Shown piece by piece: positions 11,801 through 22,639 of a stretch of DNA of 64,000 nucleotides. Below the pieces are notes generated by a model, which did not search any database, was not told the origin of the DNA, and saw only the letters and a program-made list of their open reading frames with translations. A program made the position numbers and the translations under genes. Position 1 is the first letter of the stretch; every line of letters starts with the position of its first letter. The stretch covers positions 148,094,721 through 148,158,720 of the forward strand of contig NC_134530.1 of the NCBI RefSeq assembly GCF_050624435.1, written 5' to 3'. Source of the stretch: Tenrec ecaudatus (taxonomy: Eukaryota; Chordata; Mammalia; Afrosoricida; Tenrecidae).

Positions 11801-12814
11801 AGTTGTTTTTTCCTCCCAATTGTTTTCATTTTATTTCTATTGTGGTAAATATATGCAACAAAGTCTACACATTTTCTTTTTAACATTCTTCAGATGTACA
11901 ATTCAGTAACAATAGTTAATGTTTGTCATGTTCAACCGTTACTATTGTCTATTTCCAGATTTTCCCATCAATCTTAACTGAAGCTCCCTGTTTCTTAAAC
12001 AGTGAGTCCCCCTTTTTCCCTACCTCCCACCCACCTCAAATAACTACTAATTTACATTCATTGCTATACACTTACCTACCCTAGATAGTTCATACATGTA
12101 GAATCATGTACTATTTTTCCCTTTTATTTATTTATTTATTCTATTTTTTTCTATTTTTCCCTTCGTGACTGATTTATTCCACTCACTATAAACTTTTCAA
12201 GGTTCATATTGTAGCACACAGCTGCATATTATGACTGAATATTCCACTGAATAGATGTATTGCATTTTATTTATCCATTCATATATCCTTTAAGCTGTTT
12301 CTACCTTTTGGATAACACGGTGCTGCAGTGAACATTGGTGTATGTATTTGTTAACATTTCCTGCTTGTAATTCCTTGGGGGGAAATATCTGGGAGTAGAT
12401 TTTCTGGATCACATGGGCATCCTGTGAACTTTCTGAGGAACCACCAAGCTGTTTTCCACATTGGTTATACTAGTCTACAATCTGAACAGCAATAGACGAG
12501 GATTCCAGTTTCTTTCACATTCTTGCCAAGTTGGTCTTTTTTTAATCAGAGCCATTTGAGTGGGTGTGAAGTAGTATCTCACTGTGGCTTTGATTTGCAT
12601 CTACCTGATGACTGATGACATTAGCTTCTTCACACGTGCTTTCTGTCCTTCTTTGTTCATTTTTGTTTGGGTTGTTTGTCTTTGGGTTAAGTTGTAAGAG
12701 TTTTAATATATGTTTAAACTCTGATCAGATATATGGCTCCAGAGATTTTCTCCCAATCTGACAGTTGGTCTCTTCACTTCCATTGATAAAATCCTTTGAT
12801 GAACAAAAGTTTTA

Positions 12815-13935
12815 AAGACTTTTTTTAAGTAATCATTTTGGGAGGGCTCCTAAAAATCTCATGACAATCCATCATTCAATTGTATTCAACACACTTGTGC
12901 ACATGCCGCCATCAACATTTCCAAAACATTTCTTTCTACTTGAGCCCTTGGTATCTGCTCCTCCTTTCACCCTCCCTCTCCCACCCTCCCACCCTCATGA
13001 ATCCTCTAGCAATTATATATGATTGTTGTTATTTCAAGTCTTACACTGTCCATTGTCTCTCTTCATCCACAATTCTGTATTCATTCCCCTGGGGGTGCTA
13101 TATATCCAACCTTGTGATGGGTTCCCCCTTTCTTCCTCTGCCTGCCCCCACCATCCCATACCGTCATGATATCGCTACTCCCACTACTATTCCTGAAGTT
13201 TTTATCTGTCCTGAATTCCATGTGTTGATAACTCTTATCTGTACCAGTGTGTATACTCTGGTCCAGCCCGATTTGATTTGTAAGGTAGGACTGGGTCATG
13301 GTGGTGGTGGTGGTGGTAGTGGTGGTGGTGGGGGGAAGCATTTAGGAACTAGAGGAATGATGTATGTTTCATAAGTGCTATACTACACCCTGGTTGATAC
13401 ATCCATTCCTTGTAATCCTTCTGTGGGGGAATGTCCAATTATCTACAGGTAGGCTTTTGGTCTCCACTCCAACCCCCCTCACATTTATGTAATTGTTTGT
13501 TTTGGGTCTTTTGATAACTGATCCTGTCAACAGCACCTCATGATCCCACAGGCTAGTGTGTTTCTCCCATGTGGGCTTTTTTTCTTCCCTGCTAGATGGC
13601 CACTCACTTAACTTGAAGCCTTTAAAACCCCAGATGCTACATCTTTTGAAGCTGGGCTTTCTTTACCACGTTTGCTTATGTACCCATTTTGTCTTCAGTG
13701 ATCATGTCAGGAAGGTGAGTAGCAAAGAGTGTCAGGTTATCAAAACAAACTGTTCTTGTGCTTAGGGAGGCCTTGAGTAGAGGCCCAACATCTGTCTGCT
13801 ATCTTAATACTTAACATATAATATATGTACATTACCTCTATCCCTTTCATTATAAAGTAATATATTTACATATATACATGCCTATAGCTATACCTCTATA
13901 AATACCTTTTGGTTCCTACTTCTTTCCTCTATTTC
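12815..13935 (-). mobile_element. Young LINE family copy E
   Basis: About 1.1 kb between exact 11-bp duplications CAAAAGTTTTA (12804-12814 and 13936-13946). The host L1 sequence resumes without loss on the other side. It contains a GGT-rich simple repeat at 13299-13330. Confidence 0.9.
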
Positions 13936-14200
13936 CAAAAGTTTTACATTTTGATCGGATCCCATTTATCTGTTTTTTGTTTTGTTTTGATCTTGCTTGT
14001 ACTTTTAGTATCATATCTATGGATCTATAGTTAAAAACCAGATTCCTAAACACTGCTTCTGTGCTTTATTCTAAGAGTTTTATGATCTTAGTTGTTATAT
14101 TTAAGACTTTGATATATTTTGAGTTTTTATGTGTGATATGAGGTATGGGTCCTGGTTAATTTTTCAGCATGTGGAAATTCAAGCATCTAAGACCACATTT

Positions 14201-14280
14201 GGAGCCCGGGTTGTATAGTGGGTTAGGCATTGGGCTCCTAATCAAGAGAGTCAGTGAGTTTTGAGTTGAAGACCATTTAT
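14201..14280 (+). repeat. AfroSINE, 5' head only
   Basis: GGAGCCCGGGTTGTATAGTG head with tRNA-derived boxes; truncated, inside the L1 mosaic. Confidence 0.6.
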
Positions 14281-14403
14281 TAAAGAATTAGTCCTTTCCT
14301 ATTGGACAGACTTGAAACGCTTATCAAAAATCAATATGTCTATCAACTAGTACCAGAGTGTTTTGATTATTGTAGCTTTGCAAATATGTTTTGAAATGAG
14401 GAG

Positions 14404-15848
14404 AGGAGATTGGGTCATGGGGGGCGGAGGTTGGGAAGATGGCGTGGCAAGGCTGGGAGCACGGAGGCCAGGGCTGCGGGCAGGCGTGGGCTCTGCTGGC
14501 AGCCCCCCGAGGCTGCTTGGAGCCCACCGCCACAGCTGCTTGGACGCAGGTTTAACCTTTTTTTTTTTTTTGCAAACAACAAAGGAGTTTATTGACTAGC
14601 TCCACCTAGGGCCCAAGTCCCAAGGTACCAATGCACTGGCCACCAAAGATAAGGATCAGGTTTAACCTTTTTATTCAGCAAAAATGTGGGTTCAGGAAAC
14701 CACCCAGGAAGGCTGAGCCTCAAAGAGCAGACGCAGGCCTGAGTGGTAAAGCGCACAGGAGAAGTTCCTTGATTCCTCCTGTCAAAGAAACGGTCTTTTA
14801 TCCTTCTCCCTCGCCTATAAGGCCGCTGATAAAGCCTTTCGTTTTCACGGTTGGGTTTACAGGCTGTGCGTTTTGATCAGCTGCTATCTGGCAATATGAA
14901 TCACTGAAATCTAGAGTCCAGAGCTATTTTGATGGTTTAAAAGCTGACTGGTTGGATAACATCAGACCCCAGAAAGAAGGAGAATTCAGAAAGGAGATTA
15001 ACAAGTGGTGGGATAACCTAAGTGATGGCCAGCGGACTATGACAGGTATCATAGCAGCAAACGCCGTCGTGTTCCGTCTGTGGCAAGTACCTCTCTCCAA
15101 CAGACCATGATCAGATACTTCATGTCCAATCCGGCCGCTAAGGTCCTGTGTTCCCCCATGTTGCTGTCCACGTTCAGTCATGTCTCCTTGTTCCACATGG
15201 CCGCCAACATGTATGTCCTGTGGAGCGTCTCCTCCAGCATAGTAAATGTTCTGGGTCAGGAGCAGTTCAAGGCAGTGTACCTCTCAGCAGGCGTGATTTC
15301 CAATTTTGTCAGCTGTGTCTGTAAAGTTGCCACAGGAAGATAAGGGCATCGGGCATCATCATGACCGTGCTGGCCGCTATCTGCACCAGGATCCCAGAAG
15401 GGAGGCTCGCCATCATCTTTATCCCCATGTTCACGTTCATTATTGCCATGGATAAAGCTGGCATGAACCTGGGAGGGAAGTTTTTTGACCATGCAGCACA
15501 TCTGGGAGCCGCTCTCTTCGGAATATGTTATATTATTTATGGTCATGAACTCACCTGTGAGAACAGGGAGCCGCTGGTGAAAATCTGGCATGAAATGAGG
15601 ACTAACAGTCCCCCAAAAGGAGGTGGCCCCAAGTAAAGCCGGAGCCAGATGAGATTGTGCCTCTGGCGAGTGCCGCCGCAACAGCCAGGACCTTGCCTGC
15701 CCTGAGGCCCCCCACAGTGCTCCTGCCAGCAAGACACCTAGCACCTCGAGCCCCTAGGGGCTGGAGAGGGCCCCAAGACGTGTCCTTGTTAAGGTGATTA
15801 TGACAGCGTTGGTGAAATAAAGGCTTATATCTCTAGTTTGTAAAATAA
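14404..15848 (+). pseudogene. PARL: PARL processed pseudogene
   Basis: Intronless retrocopy of the mitochondrial inner-membrane rhomboid protease PARL. The MAW start is at 14439. Recognisable stretches: IQQKCGFRKPPRKAEP, FTVGFTGCAF, STFSHVSLFHMAANMYVLWS, KFFDHAAHLGAALFG, NREPLVKIWHEMRTN and a C-terminal KGGGPK. It is disabled by a ~96-bp foreign insertion (14561-14656), a 1-nt deletion near 15090 that shifts the frame, a deletion plus stop just before the catalytic A-S-G region (about 15340), and loss of several residues after FTF near 15440. AATAAA lies at 15816-15821. The 11-bp direct repeat GAAATGAGGAG (14393-14403 and 15849-15859) flanks it, as expected for L1-driven retroposition. It landed inside an antisense L1. 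Confidence 0.93.
14561..14656 (-). mobile_element. Retroposed 3' end of an unidentified transcript inside the PARL pseudogene
   Basis: About 96 bp flanked by the 14-16 bp duplication CAGGTTTAACCTTT (from 14547 and 14657). On the + strand it starts with oligo(T); on the - strand it reads a short unique sequence, AATAAA, then poly(A). It therefore looks like a severely 5'-truncated processed retrocopy, inserted after the PARL copy. I could not identify the source mRNA. Confidence 0.8.
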
Positions 15849-16085
15849 GAAATGAGGAGGTATGAGTCCTCTGGCTTTATTATTGTTTTTCAAGATTGCA
15901 TTGATTATTCTGGATTCCTTACCATTTTATATGAACTTGAAGATTGGCTTTTTCATTGATGCAAAGAAGGATATTAGAATTTTGATGGGGATTGCACTGA
16001 TAATATGGGTTGCTTTAGGTACTATTGATATCTATGATATTTAGTCTTGCAATCCATGAGCATGGAATGTCCTTTCATTTATCTA

Positions 16086-16290
16086 ACCAATCTACTGCTA
16101 TTGAATTGATTCTGACTCCGAGTAACCCTCTGTGACAGAGGAGAGCTGTTCCTTTCCTAGGACTGCTGAGACTGTGAATCTTTGGGAGCAGACAGCCTCA
16201 TCTTTCTCCTATGGAGTGACTGGTGGACTTGACCTCCCAACCTTACAGTTAGCATGCTAGTGTGTAACCCACCACACCACTATGGATCCT
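16086..16290 (-). repeat. AfroSINE, antisense, nearly full length
   Basis: 'attgaattgattctgactcc' to 'ccaccacaccactatggatc'. Confidence 0.85.
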
Positions 16291-16369
16291 TTCATTTATC
16301 TAGGTCTTTGCTTTCTTTTTAGCAATGTTTGATATTTTTTAGTGTAATTTCTCTCCTTCCTTAAACTTA

Positions 16370-16545
16370 AAAAACTCATTGCTATCAAGTCAATGCTGGC
16401 TCATAGCGAACCCTGTATGACAGGGTAGAACTGCCTCTATGAGTTTCTGAAACTCTACCTCATGGGGGTAGAAAGCCCCCTCTTTCTCCCATGGAGCAGC
16501 TGATGGTTTTGAGCTACTGACCTTGCAATTAGCAGCCCAATATGT
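16370..16545 (-). repeat. AfroSINE, antisense
   Basis: 'ttgctatcaagtcaatgctg', 'atgacagggtagaactgcct' and 'gagctactgaccttgcaatt'; the 5' head is missing. Confidence 0.8.
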
Positions 16546-16735
16546 AGGTTTACTCCTAGGTATTTCATTATTTTAGATACTGTTGCAACTGGAATATTTC
16601 CTTAGATTTATTTTTATATTACTCATTAATGATTGATTTGTGTGTGGATAATAGTATACTGCCACTTTGCTGAGTTCATGTATCAACTCTAGTGGTTTTC
16701 CTATGGATTACTTGAGGTTTTCTATATATAGTATC

Positions 16736-16890
16736 AAGATTCCCCAGTGTCACAGTGGATTACGAATTGGGCTGCTAACTTCTAAGGTCAAGGTTTCAAA
16801 CCCACCAGTCACTCTTCAGGAGAAAAATGAGGTGGTCTATTCTTTAAAGGTGTACAGTGTCTGAAGCCATAAGGGGCAGTTCTACATAGA
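16736..16890 (+). repeat. AfroSINE
   Basis: 'ccccagtgtcacagtggatt' head to 'ataaggggcagttctacata'; lacks the last third. Confidence 0.78.
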
Positions 16891-17039
16891 TTTTTTTTAG
16901 TACAACATTGAATAAAGTACTTAGACTGGACATCTTTGTCTTGTTCATGATCCTAAGGGGGAAACCCCCAGTCTTTCTCCACTGGCTACGATGATGACAC
17001 TGTTAGTTACCACAGTGACCCTCTGCCACATGAAAACTG

Positions 17040-17900
17040 CCATGTCCTGTGCCATCCTCACAATTGTTGCCATGTTTGGACACAGTTTTGCAGCTGCTGA
17101 GCCAATCCATCTTGTTGAGGGCCTTCCTCTATCTTTTCCTCCACTTTATCAAGCATGATGTCCTTCTCCAGGAATTGTTGCCTCCTGATAGCATGCCCAA
17201 AGTACACGGGGCGAAGTGTTGCCATCTTGGCTTTTAACGAGCATTCTGGCTGTACTCTTCCAAGACAGACTAGTTTGCTTTTCTGGCAGCTCATGGTATA
17301 TTCAGTATTCTTTGCCAACACCACAGTTCAAAGGCATCCATTTTTCTTTGAGCCCCCTTCCTATTTGTGTAGCATTCACATGAATGGAATGTGAGGCAAG
17401 TGAACGAACCAAGACCTGGGTCAGACCTCCCTTGGTCCTCAAAGGGACATCGTGGCTCTTTACGGTATAAAGAGATCTTGTGCAGCAGATCTGTTCAATG
17501 TAGTACATTATTAACTGTCCTCGCAGCTGCTTCCAGTAAAGTGAAATTATTCAGTATTGCTACTCGAGACTTGAATTTTTTTCTTTTGTTCTTTCAGCTG
17601 AAGAAATGTCAAGTGTGCTCCTCCCTTTTGGTCTTCTAACTCCAGAACGTTGCACATCTCATTGTAATAGTTTGTCTTCACAAGTTGCCCTTTGAAGCCT
17701 TCTGTTCAGCCTGTTCATGTCGTCACTTCTATCATTGGCTTTAACTACTTCAAGTTCAAGAGCAAGCTTCAGCCTCTCTTGACATCCATTTTCCTCTCCA
17801 CCCTCCCCTACCCCCATCTTTTTAATGATCATTGGCTTTTTTTTCATGTAGGATATCCTTGATATCATTCTACAACCCATCTGGTCTTAAGTCATTAGCA
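17040..17900 (-). mobile_element. RTE-clade LINE fragment, antisense
   Basis: On the - strand it encodes broken pieces of an RTE-type ORF2, such as DDMNRLNRRLQRATCEDKLL at about 17740, and near 17058-17320 the C-terminal region with a YFGHAIRR motif (compare FGHV.R in other copies). RTE LINEs supply the 3' tail of AfroSINEs. Confidence 0.7.
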
Positions 17901-17999
17901 TTTAGTTCATCGGTCTGTTCTTGAGATGGTCTCAAAATTCAGGTGGGGTATGATGTTAGTCCTAGGGACACTATCAGGTAAGCAAGCATCCATGCTAAC

Positions 18000-18140
18000 G
18001 AAGAGGGGCGTTCCAAACCCATGAGATGTACCCTGGGAGAAAGGGAGGTCATCCACTGTAAAGACTTAAAACCTCAGAAACTCTGTGCAGGGTTGCCCTG
18101 AGTCAGAGTTGACTTGATGGCAGTGGGAATGAAGAAATGA
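18000..18140 (+). repeat. AfroSINE 3' part
   Basis: 'gccctgagtcagagttgact' and 'tgatggcagtgg' at the 3' end. Confidence 0.7.
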
Positions 18141-18789
18141 TGTTAGTGATCTTTTCATAAATGCCTCTTATCATATTGATGGATTTCCCTTTCATCGGTC
18201 TCTTGTCGAGTGTTTATATCATGAAGGGTGTTGGGTCTTGTCTGATTCTTGTTTGGGGTCATTTGAGGTGATTACTTGGTTGTTTTCCTTTGTTCTATTA
18301 ATATGCTTTATTGCATTGATTGGTTGCCTAATGTTGAACCACCTTTGCATTTCTGGGACACATACCAGTTGATCCTTTTAATATGCCCTTGAATTCAATT
18401 TTTAAATATTTTGTTAAGGATCTTTACATCTATTTTCAAAATAGCAATTGGTATGCAGTTGGTTATCTTGGGTTTTCTTTATCTGGTTTTGACACCAAAC
18501 TAATGCTAGCCTCATAGAATGAGTGAGGAAATGTTCTATTCCCTCCCCCACCCCCTTTGGAAACGTTTAAAAAGAATTGGAGTCACTTCTTTAACTATTT
18601 AAATATTTATTTAAAAATATTTCCCCAGAAAAACTACCTTGCTGCTGTTCATTGCCCATTTTAGTGTTTTCACAGAGCTGAATAAAGGATTCTAGTTGCT
18701 TTTATTGTTGGAAAGGATCAGGATTTTAATCTGCTCACACGATCCTCTTCTCAGAAGTTCACTGAAAAACTACTTTAACAGTCAAATTT

Positions 18790-21030
18790 ATCATCATTTC
18801 ATTCATGGTTAGTGATTTTTTTCCCTCTAGGATATTCTTTTCAGCCCTAAAGTGAAAAAAAAAAGTCTCTGATAATCTCTTCTAAAAGTTTTATAGTTTT
18901 GCCTTTTATATTTAGATATTGAATTTTTGTTTATGGTGTGAGAAGGATCCAATTAAAAATTTTCCATTTACCCTCACTGACCCATAGCCCTACAGGGGAT
19001 AAAACTGTAGACACAGCGTGGGAATTGTGCCCAATCTGACCCCACCACACCAAGGCAAAACACTAAGGAGGTGCAACAGAACAGCAAGGGAATGGAACAG
19101 CAAGGTCCCCAGGGAATGCTGAAGGTGGACTTTGGGGCCAGGGCATGGTGCCCCAACAGACTAGACTGGAAAACACTCTTAAAGGCCAACAGTCCTTGAA
19201 CTAACTACAAGCTTTTCTTTCTTGTTGTGTTTTGTTTTGTTGTCATTTGTTTGCTGTTGTTATTTTGTTGCATATTATTGCTTGGTTTTGCTCTGTCTTG
19301 CTTTTGTGCATGTTTTTATTTCCTCAGGTCTGTCTAAATAAGATAGGCTGGATGAACAATCTGGAGGAGAAAGCAATAGGGCCGATTGTTCCGGGGGACA
19401 TGGGAGAAGTGGGGGTGGGGGGAAAGGTAGTGGTGTTAACAAACCCAGGGACAAGGGAACAACAAGTGATCCAAATCGGTGGTGAGAAGGGTATAGGAGG
19501 CCTGATAGGGTGTGATCAAGGGTAACGTAACCAAGAGGAATTACTGAAACCCAAATGAAAACTGAGCAGGATAGTGAGACAAGAGGAAAGTCAAAGGAAA
19601 TAGAGCAAAGAGCTAGGAAGCAAAGGGCATTTATAGAGGTCTAAATAAAGGCATATACATATGCAAATATATTTATATATGATGTTGGGGAAATAGATCT
19701 ATGCACATATATTTATAGGTTTAGTATTAAGGTAGCAGAAGGAATTGGGCTTCTACTCAAGTACTCTCTCAATGCAAGAATACTTTCTACTATTAAATTG
19801 GCATTCTATGATGCTCACCTTCCCGACACAACCACTAAAGACAAAGTGGGTGAATAAGCAAATGTGGTGAAGAAAGCTGATGGTGCCCGGCTATCAAAAG
19901 ATATAGTGTCTCGGGTCTTAAAGGCTTGAAGGTAAACAAGCAGCCATCTAGCTCAGAAGCCACAAATCCCACATGGAAGAAGCATACCAGCCTGTGTGAT
20001 CTCGAGGTGCCAAAGGGATCAGTTATCAGGCATCAAAGAACAAAAAATCATATCATTGTGTGCTCACCTCCCTGATATGATTGCTGAAGGCAAATGGGTA
20101 CATAAGCAAATGTGGCAAAGAAAGCTGATGGTGCTCGGCTATCAAAAGATATAGTGTCTAGGGTCTTAAAAGCTTGAAGGTAAATAAGTGGCCATCTAGC
20201 TGAGAAGCAACAAAGCTCACATGGAAGAAGCACACCAGCCTGTGCGATCATGAGGTGTCAAAGGGATCAGGTATCAGGCATCATCAGAACAAAAAATCAT
20301 ATCACAGTGAATGAGGGGGGTAGAGTATGGAGTGGAGACCCAAAGCCCATCTGTAGGTAACTGGACATCCCCTACAGAAGGGTCTCGGGGAGGAGACAAG
20401 CCAGTCAGGGTGCAGTGCAGCAACGATGAAACATACAACTTTCCTCTAGTTCCTAAATGCTTTCCACCCCTCCACTATCATGATCCTAATTCTGCCTTAC
20501 AAATCTGGCTAGACCAGAGGATGTACACTAGTACAGAGAGGAACTGGAAACACAGGGAATCCAGGGCAGATGATCCCTTCAGGACCAGGGGTGTGAGTGG
20601 TGATCCTGGGAGGGTAGAGGGAGAGTGGGTTGGAAAGGGGGAACCAATTACAAGGATCTACATGTGACCTCCTCCCTGGGGGACGGACAACAAAAGAGTG
20701 GGTGAGGGGAGACGTTGGACATGGAAAGATATGACAAAATAATAATTTATAAATGATCAAATGTTCATGAGGGAGAGGGGAGCAGGGAGGAAGGGGAAAA
20801 ATGAGGATTTGATGTTAGGGGCTTTGGTGGAGAGCCCTAATGTTTTGAGAATGATGAGGGCAATGAATGTACAAATGTGCTTTACACAAGTGATGTATGT
20901 ATGGATTGTGATAAGAGTTGTATGTGCCTCTAATAAAACGATTTAAAATTTTTCCATAGAATTATCTCAGTTTTGGAGTCCTATTAAGTTAAAAGTTTAA
21001 CCATGGTATTTTCTTTTTCTTTTTTAAGCC
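18790..21030 (-). mobile_element. Second antisense L1 fragment around copy F
   Basis: 'taaaagttttatagttttgc' and 'tggtgtgagaaggatccaat' precede copy F; 'cagttttggagtcctattaa' follows it. This repeats an L1 region already seen at 14.1 kb, so it is a separate copy. Confidence 0.55.
18970..20952 (+). mobile_element. Young LINE family copy F, longest in the window
   Basis: Nearly 2 kb, from 'ttaccctcactgaccc' to AATAAAACGATTTAAAA, between near-duplications of AAAATTTTCCAT. It holds a ~240-bp internal tandem duplication (the block with GCTGATGGTG...ATATAGTGTCT occurs near 19877 and 20120). No ORF resembling ORF1 or ORF2 is present, so it is 3' non-coding sequence only. Confidence 0.85.
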
Positions 21031-21480
21031 AGGCTATTTTCAATAGCTTCATATGCGTGTGAAAGTTGGACACTGAATAAGGAAGACTGAAGAAGAATCG
21101 ATGCATTTGAATTCTGGTGCTGGTGAAGAATATTGACAGTACCATGGACTGCCCAAAGGACAAGCTGATCAATTCTGGAAGTACAGCCAGAGGGCCCCAT
21201 GGAGGCAAAGATGGCAAGACTGTGTCTTAAGCACTTTGGGCATGTTATTCGGAGGGATCGGTCCCAGAAGAAGGACACCATGTTTGGTAAAGTGGGAGGG
21301 CAGTGACGGAGAGGCAGGCCCTCAGTGAGATGGACTCACACAGTGGCTGCAATAATGGGCTCCAGCATAGGGACAATTGTGAGGCTGGCACGGGACCAGG
21401 CCATGTTTTGGTCCATTGTGTACTGGGTCACTGTGGATTGGAACAGACTTGTTGGCACCTAACAACAACAACCGTCAACA
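21030..21480 (+). mobile_element. RTE-clade LINE 3' end
   Basis: Encodes, with frameshifts, the RTE C-terminal phrases 'AYESWTLN.ED' and 'FGHVIRRDRSQKKDTMFGKV', then ends with 'attggaacagacttgttggc' and (AAC)n, the tail shared with the SINEs. Confidence 0.78.
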
Positions 21481-21654
21481 ATCTCTACTTTTTTGACGTT
21501 GCACTTGTTCCATCAATCCATATTAGTGCTTAGTTTCCTTGGTGATTATTTCAGATGCTTTTCTCTGCCCTATGATGATCAGGTGAGTTTTATTTAATGT
21601 TTTTAATACCTTTTATATTTCTTTTATTATCTTGTCATACTGGCTGGGACCTCT

Positions 21655-22400
21655 AGTACCGTGTGGGATAGAAAGCAGTGATTGGCACTGTAGTGACAGT
21701 AAGTTGCTTTGAATGGCCTTCTATCCGCAGTCTTTGTAACTTCCACTCAGTGAATAGGTGAACGGCTGTAAATGAGATAGAGAGGACTCTCAACTTGGGG
21801 ATTGGTCAGTTTTGTCATTCTGAGTATAAGAGTGAGCCACCCTAAAAGCAGGATCGGGAATCCCATGACCATTGAGAAAGAAGAGCCGCTGGTGGAATGT
21901 GTGTAAGAAGTGCTGGAGGCAGCAGAGGCACCAGAGACCACAGCATGGAAACCAAGAGACAGAGAGAGCAGAGCAAAGCAGTACTGAGACCTTGAGGCAG
22001 AGCAGTGGCCTGTCCGGTCCATGGAAAAGAGGCCAAGAGACTATGAGCCTGAGAGGCTGAGGACCAGAGAGAGCCGTGCCTGAGAAAAGGTGCTGTGGAT
22101 AAAGTGACTGTATCCTAAACAGTTTCTAACCTGCTAGCTTCCCTAATAAACTCATAATTATGAGTATCGTCTGAGTTCTGTGCGGCCTGTACAACAAATT
22201 ATCAAAGCCAGCCAGGAAGTAGAGTGCTCTGGGACAGAAAGACAACTGGTGTCAGATAGGGTCAGGAGGCATGCCTGATCTATGCAAGAGGACAGTCGAC
22301 CTTTGACTGGTGTGGTGTTTGATTTTCCTTTTATTTTGTAATGAGAGGAAGTCAGATATGGCCCTAAGGCCATTTCTTTAGGCATCTGTTTTGACTCTAA
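21655..22400 (+). mobile_element. LTR-like repeat X, copy 3
   Basis: Shares the distal part with copy 2: 'ttccctaataaactcataat' (poly(A)-signal-like), 'cgtctgagttctgtgcggcc' and 'aagtagagtgctctgggaca'. Confidence 0.5.
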
Positions 22401-22639
22401 TATAAAAGGAATATTTTAATGTCTCACACTTAAATACAATGTTTATAGCTGGTAAATGCCTTTCACCAGATTAAAGAAGTTCATCCTCACACTGAATATC
22501 TAGTCTAAAGGCATAACTTGGGGGTTGGGGTGGGCATGGGGAGAGGGGATCACTAGACCATCCCATCCCTGACTGCAGGAACAGCAATGGGGACTTTGAG
22601 GATGCGCTCGCCTTTCAGAGACGAATATTGAAGACTAAT

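Larger units (their letters stand above)
11880..18600 (-). mobile_element. Long antisense L1 mosaic hosting many later insertions
   Basis: Colinear antisense L1 from the 3' region ('atttgagtgggtgtgaagta' at 12550) through the ORF2 reverse transcriptase region ('ctagcctcatagaatgagtg' at 18509). Removing copy E, the PARL pseudogene, SINEs near 14.2, 16.1, 16.4, 16.7 and 18.0 kb and an RTE block at 17.0-17.9 kb restores a continuous L1. It thus acts as a time ruler for the younger insertions. Confidence 0.8.

Noticed and set aside
13081-13341. Poly-threonine open frame on the minus strand
   Set aside because: It is the translation of the GGT simple repeat at 13299-13330.
14439-15636. PARL as a functional intronless gene
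   Set aside because: Frameshifts, deletions near the catalytic serine, a foreign insertion and a premature stop disable it.
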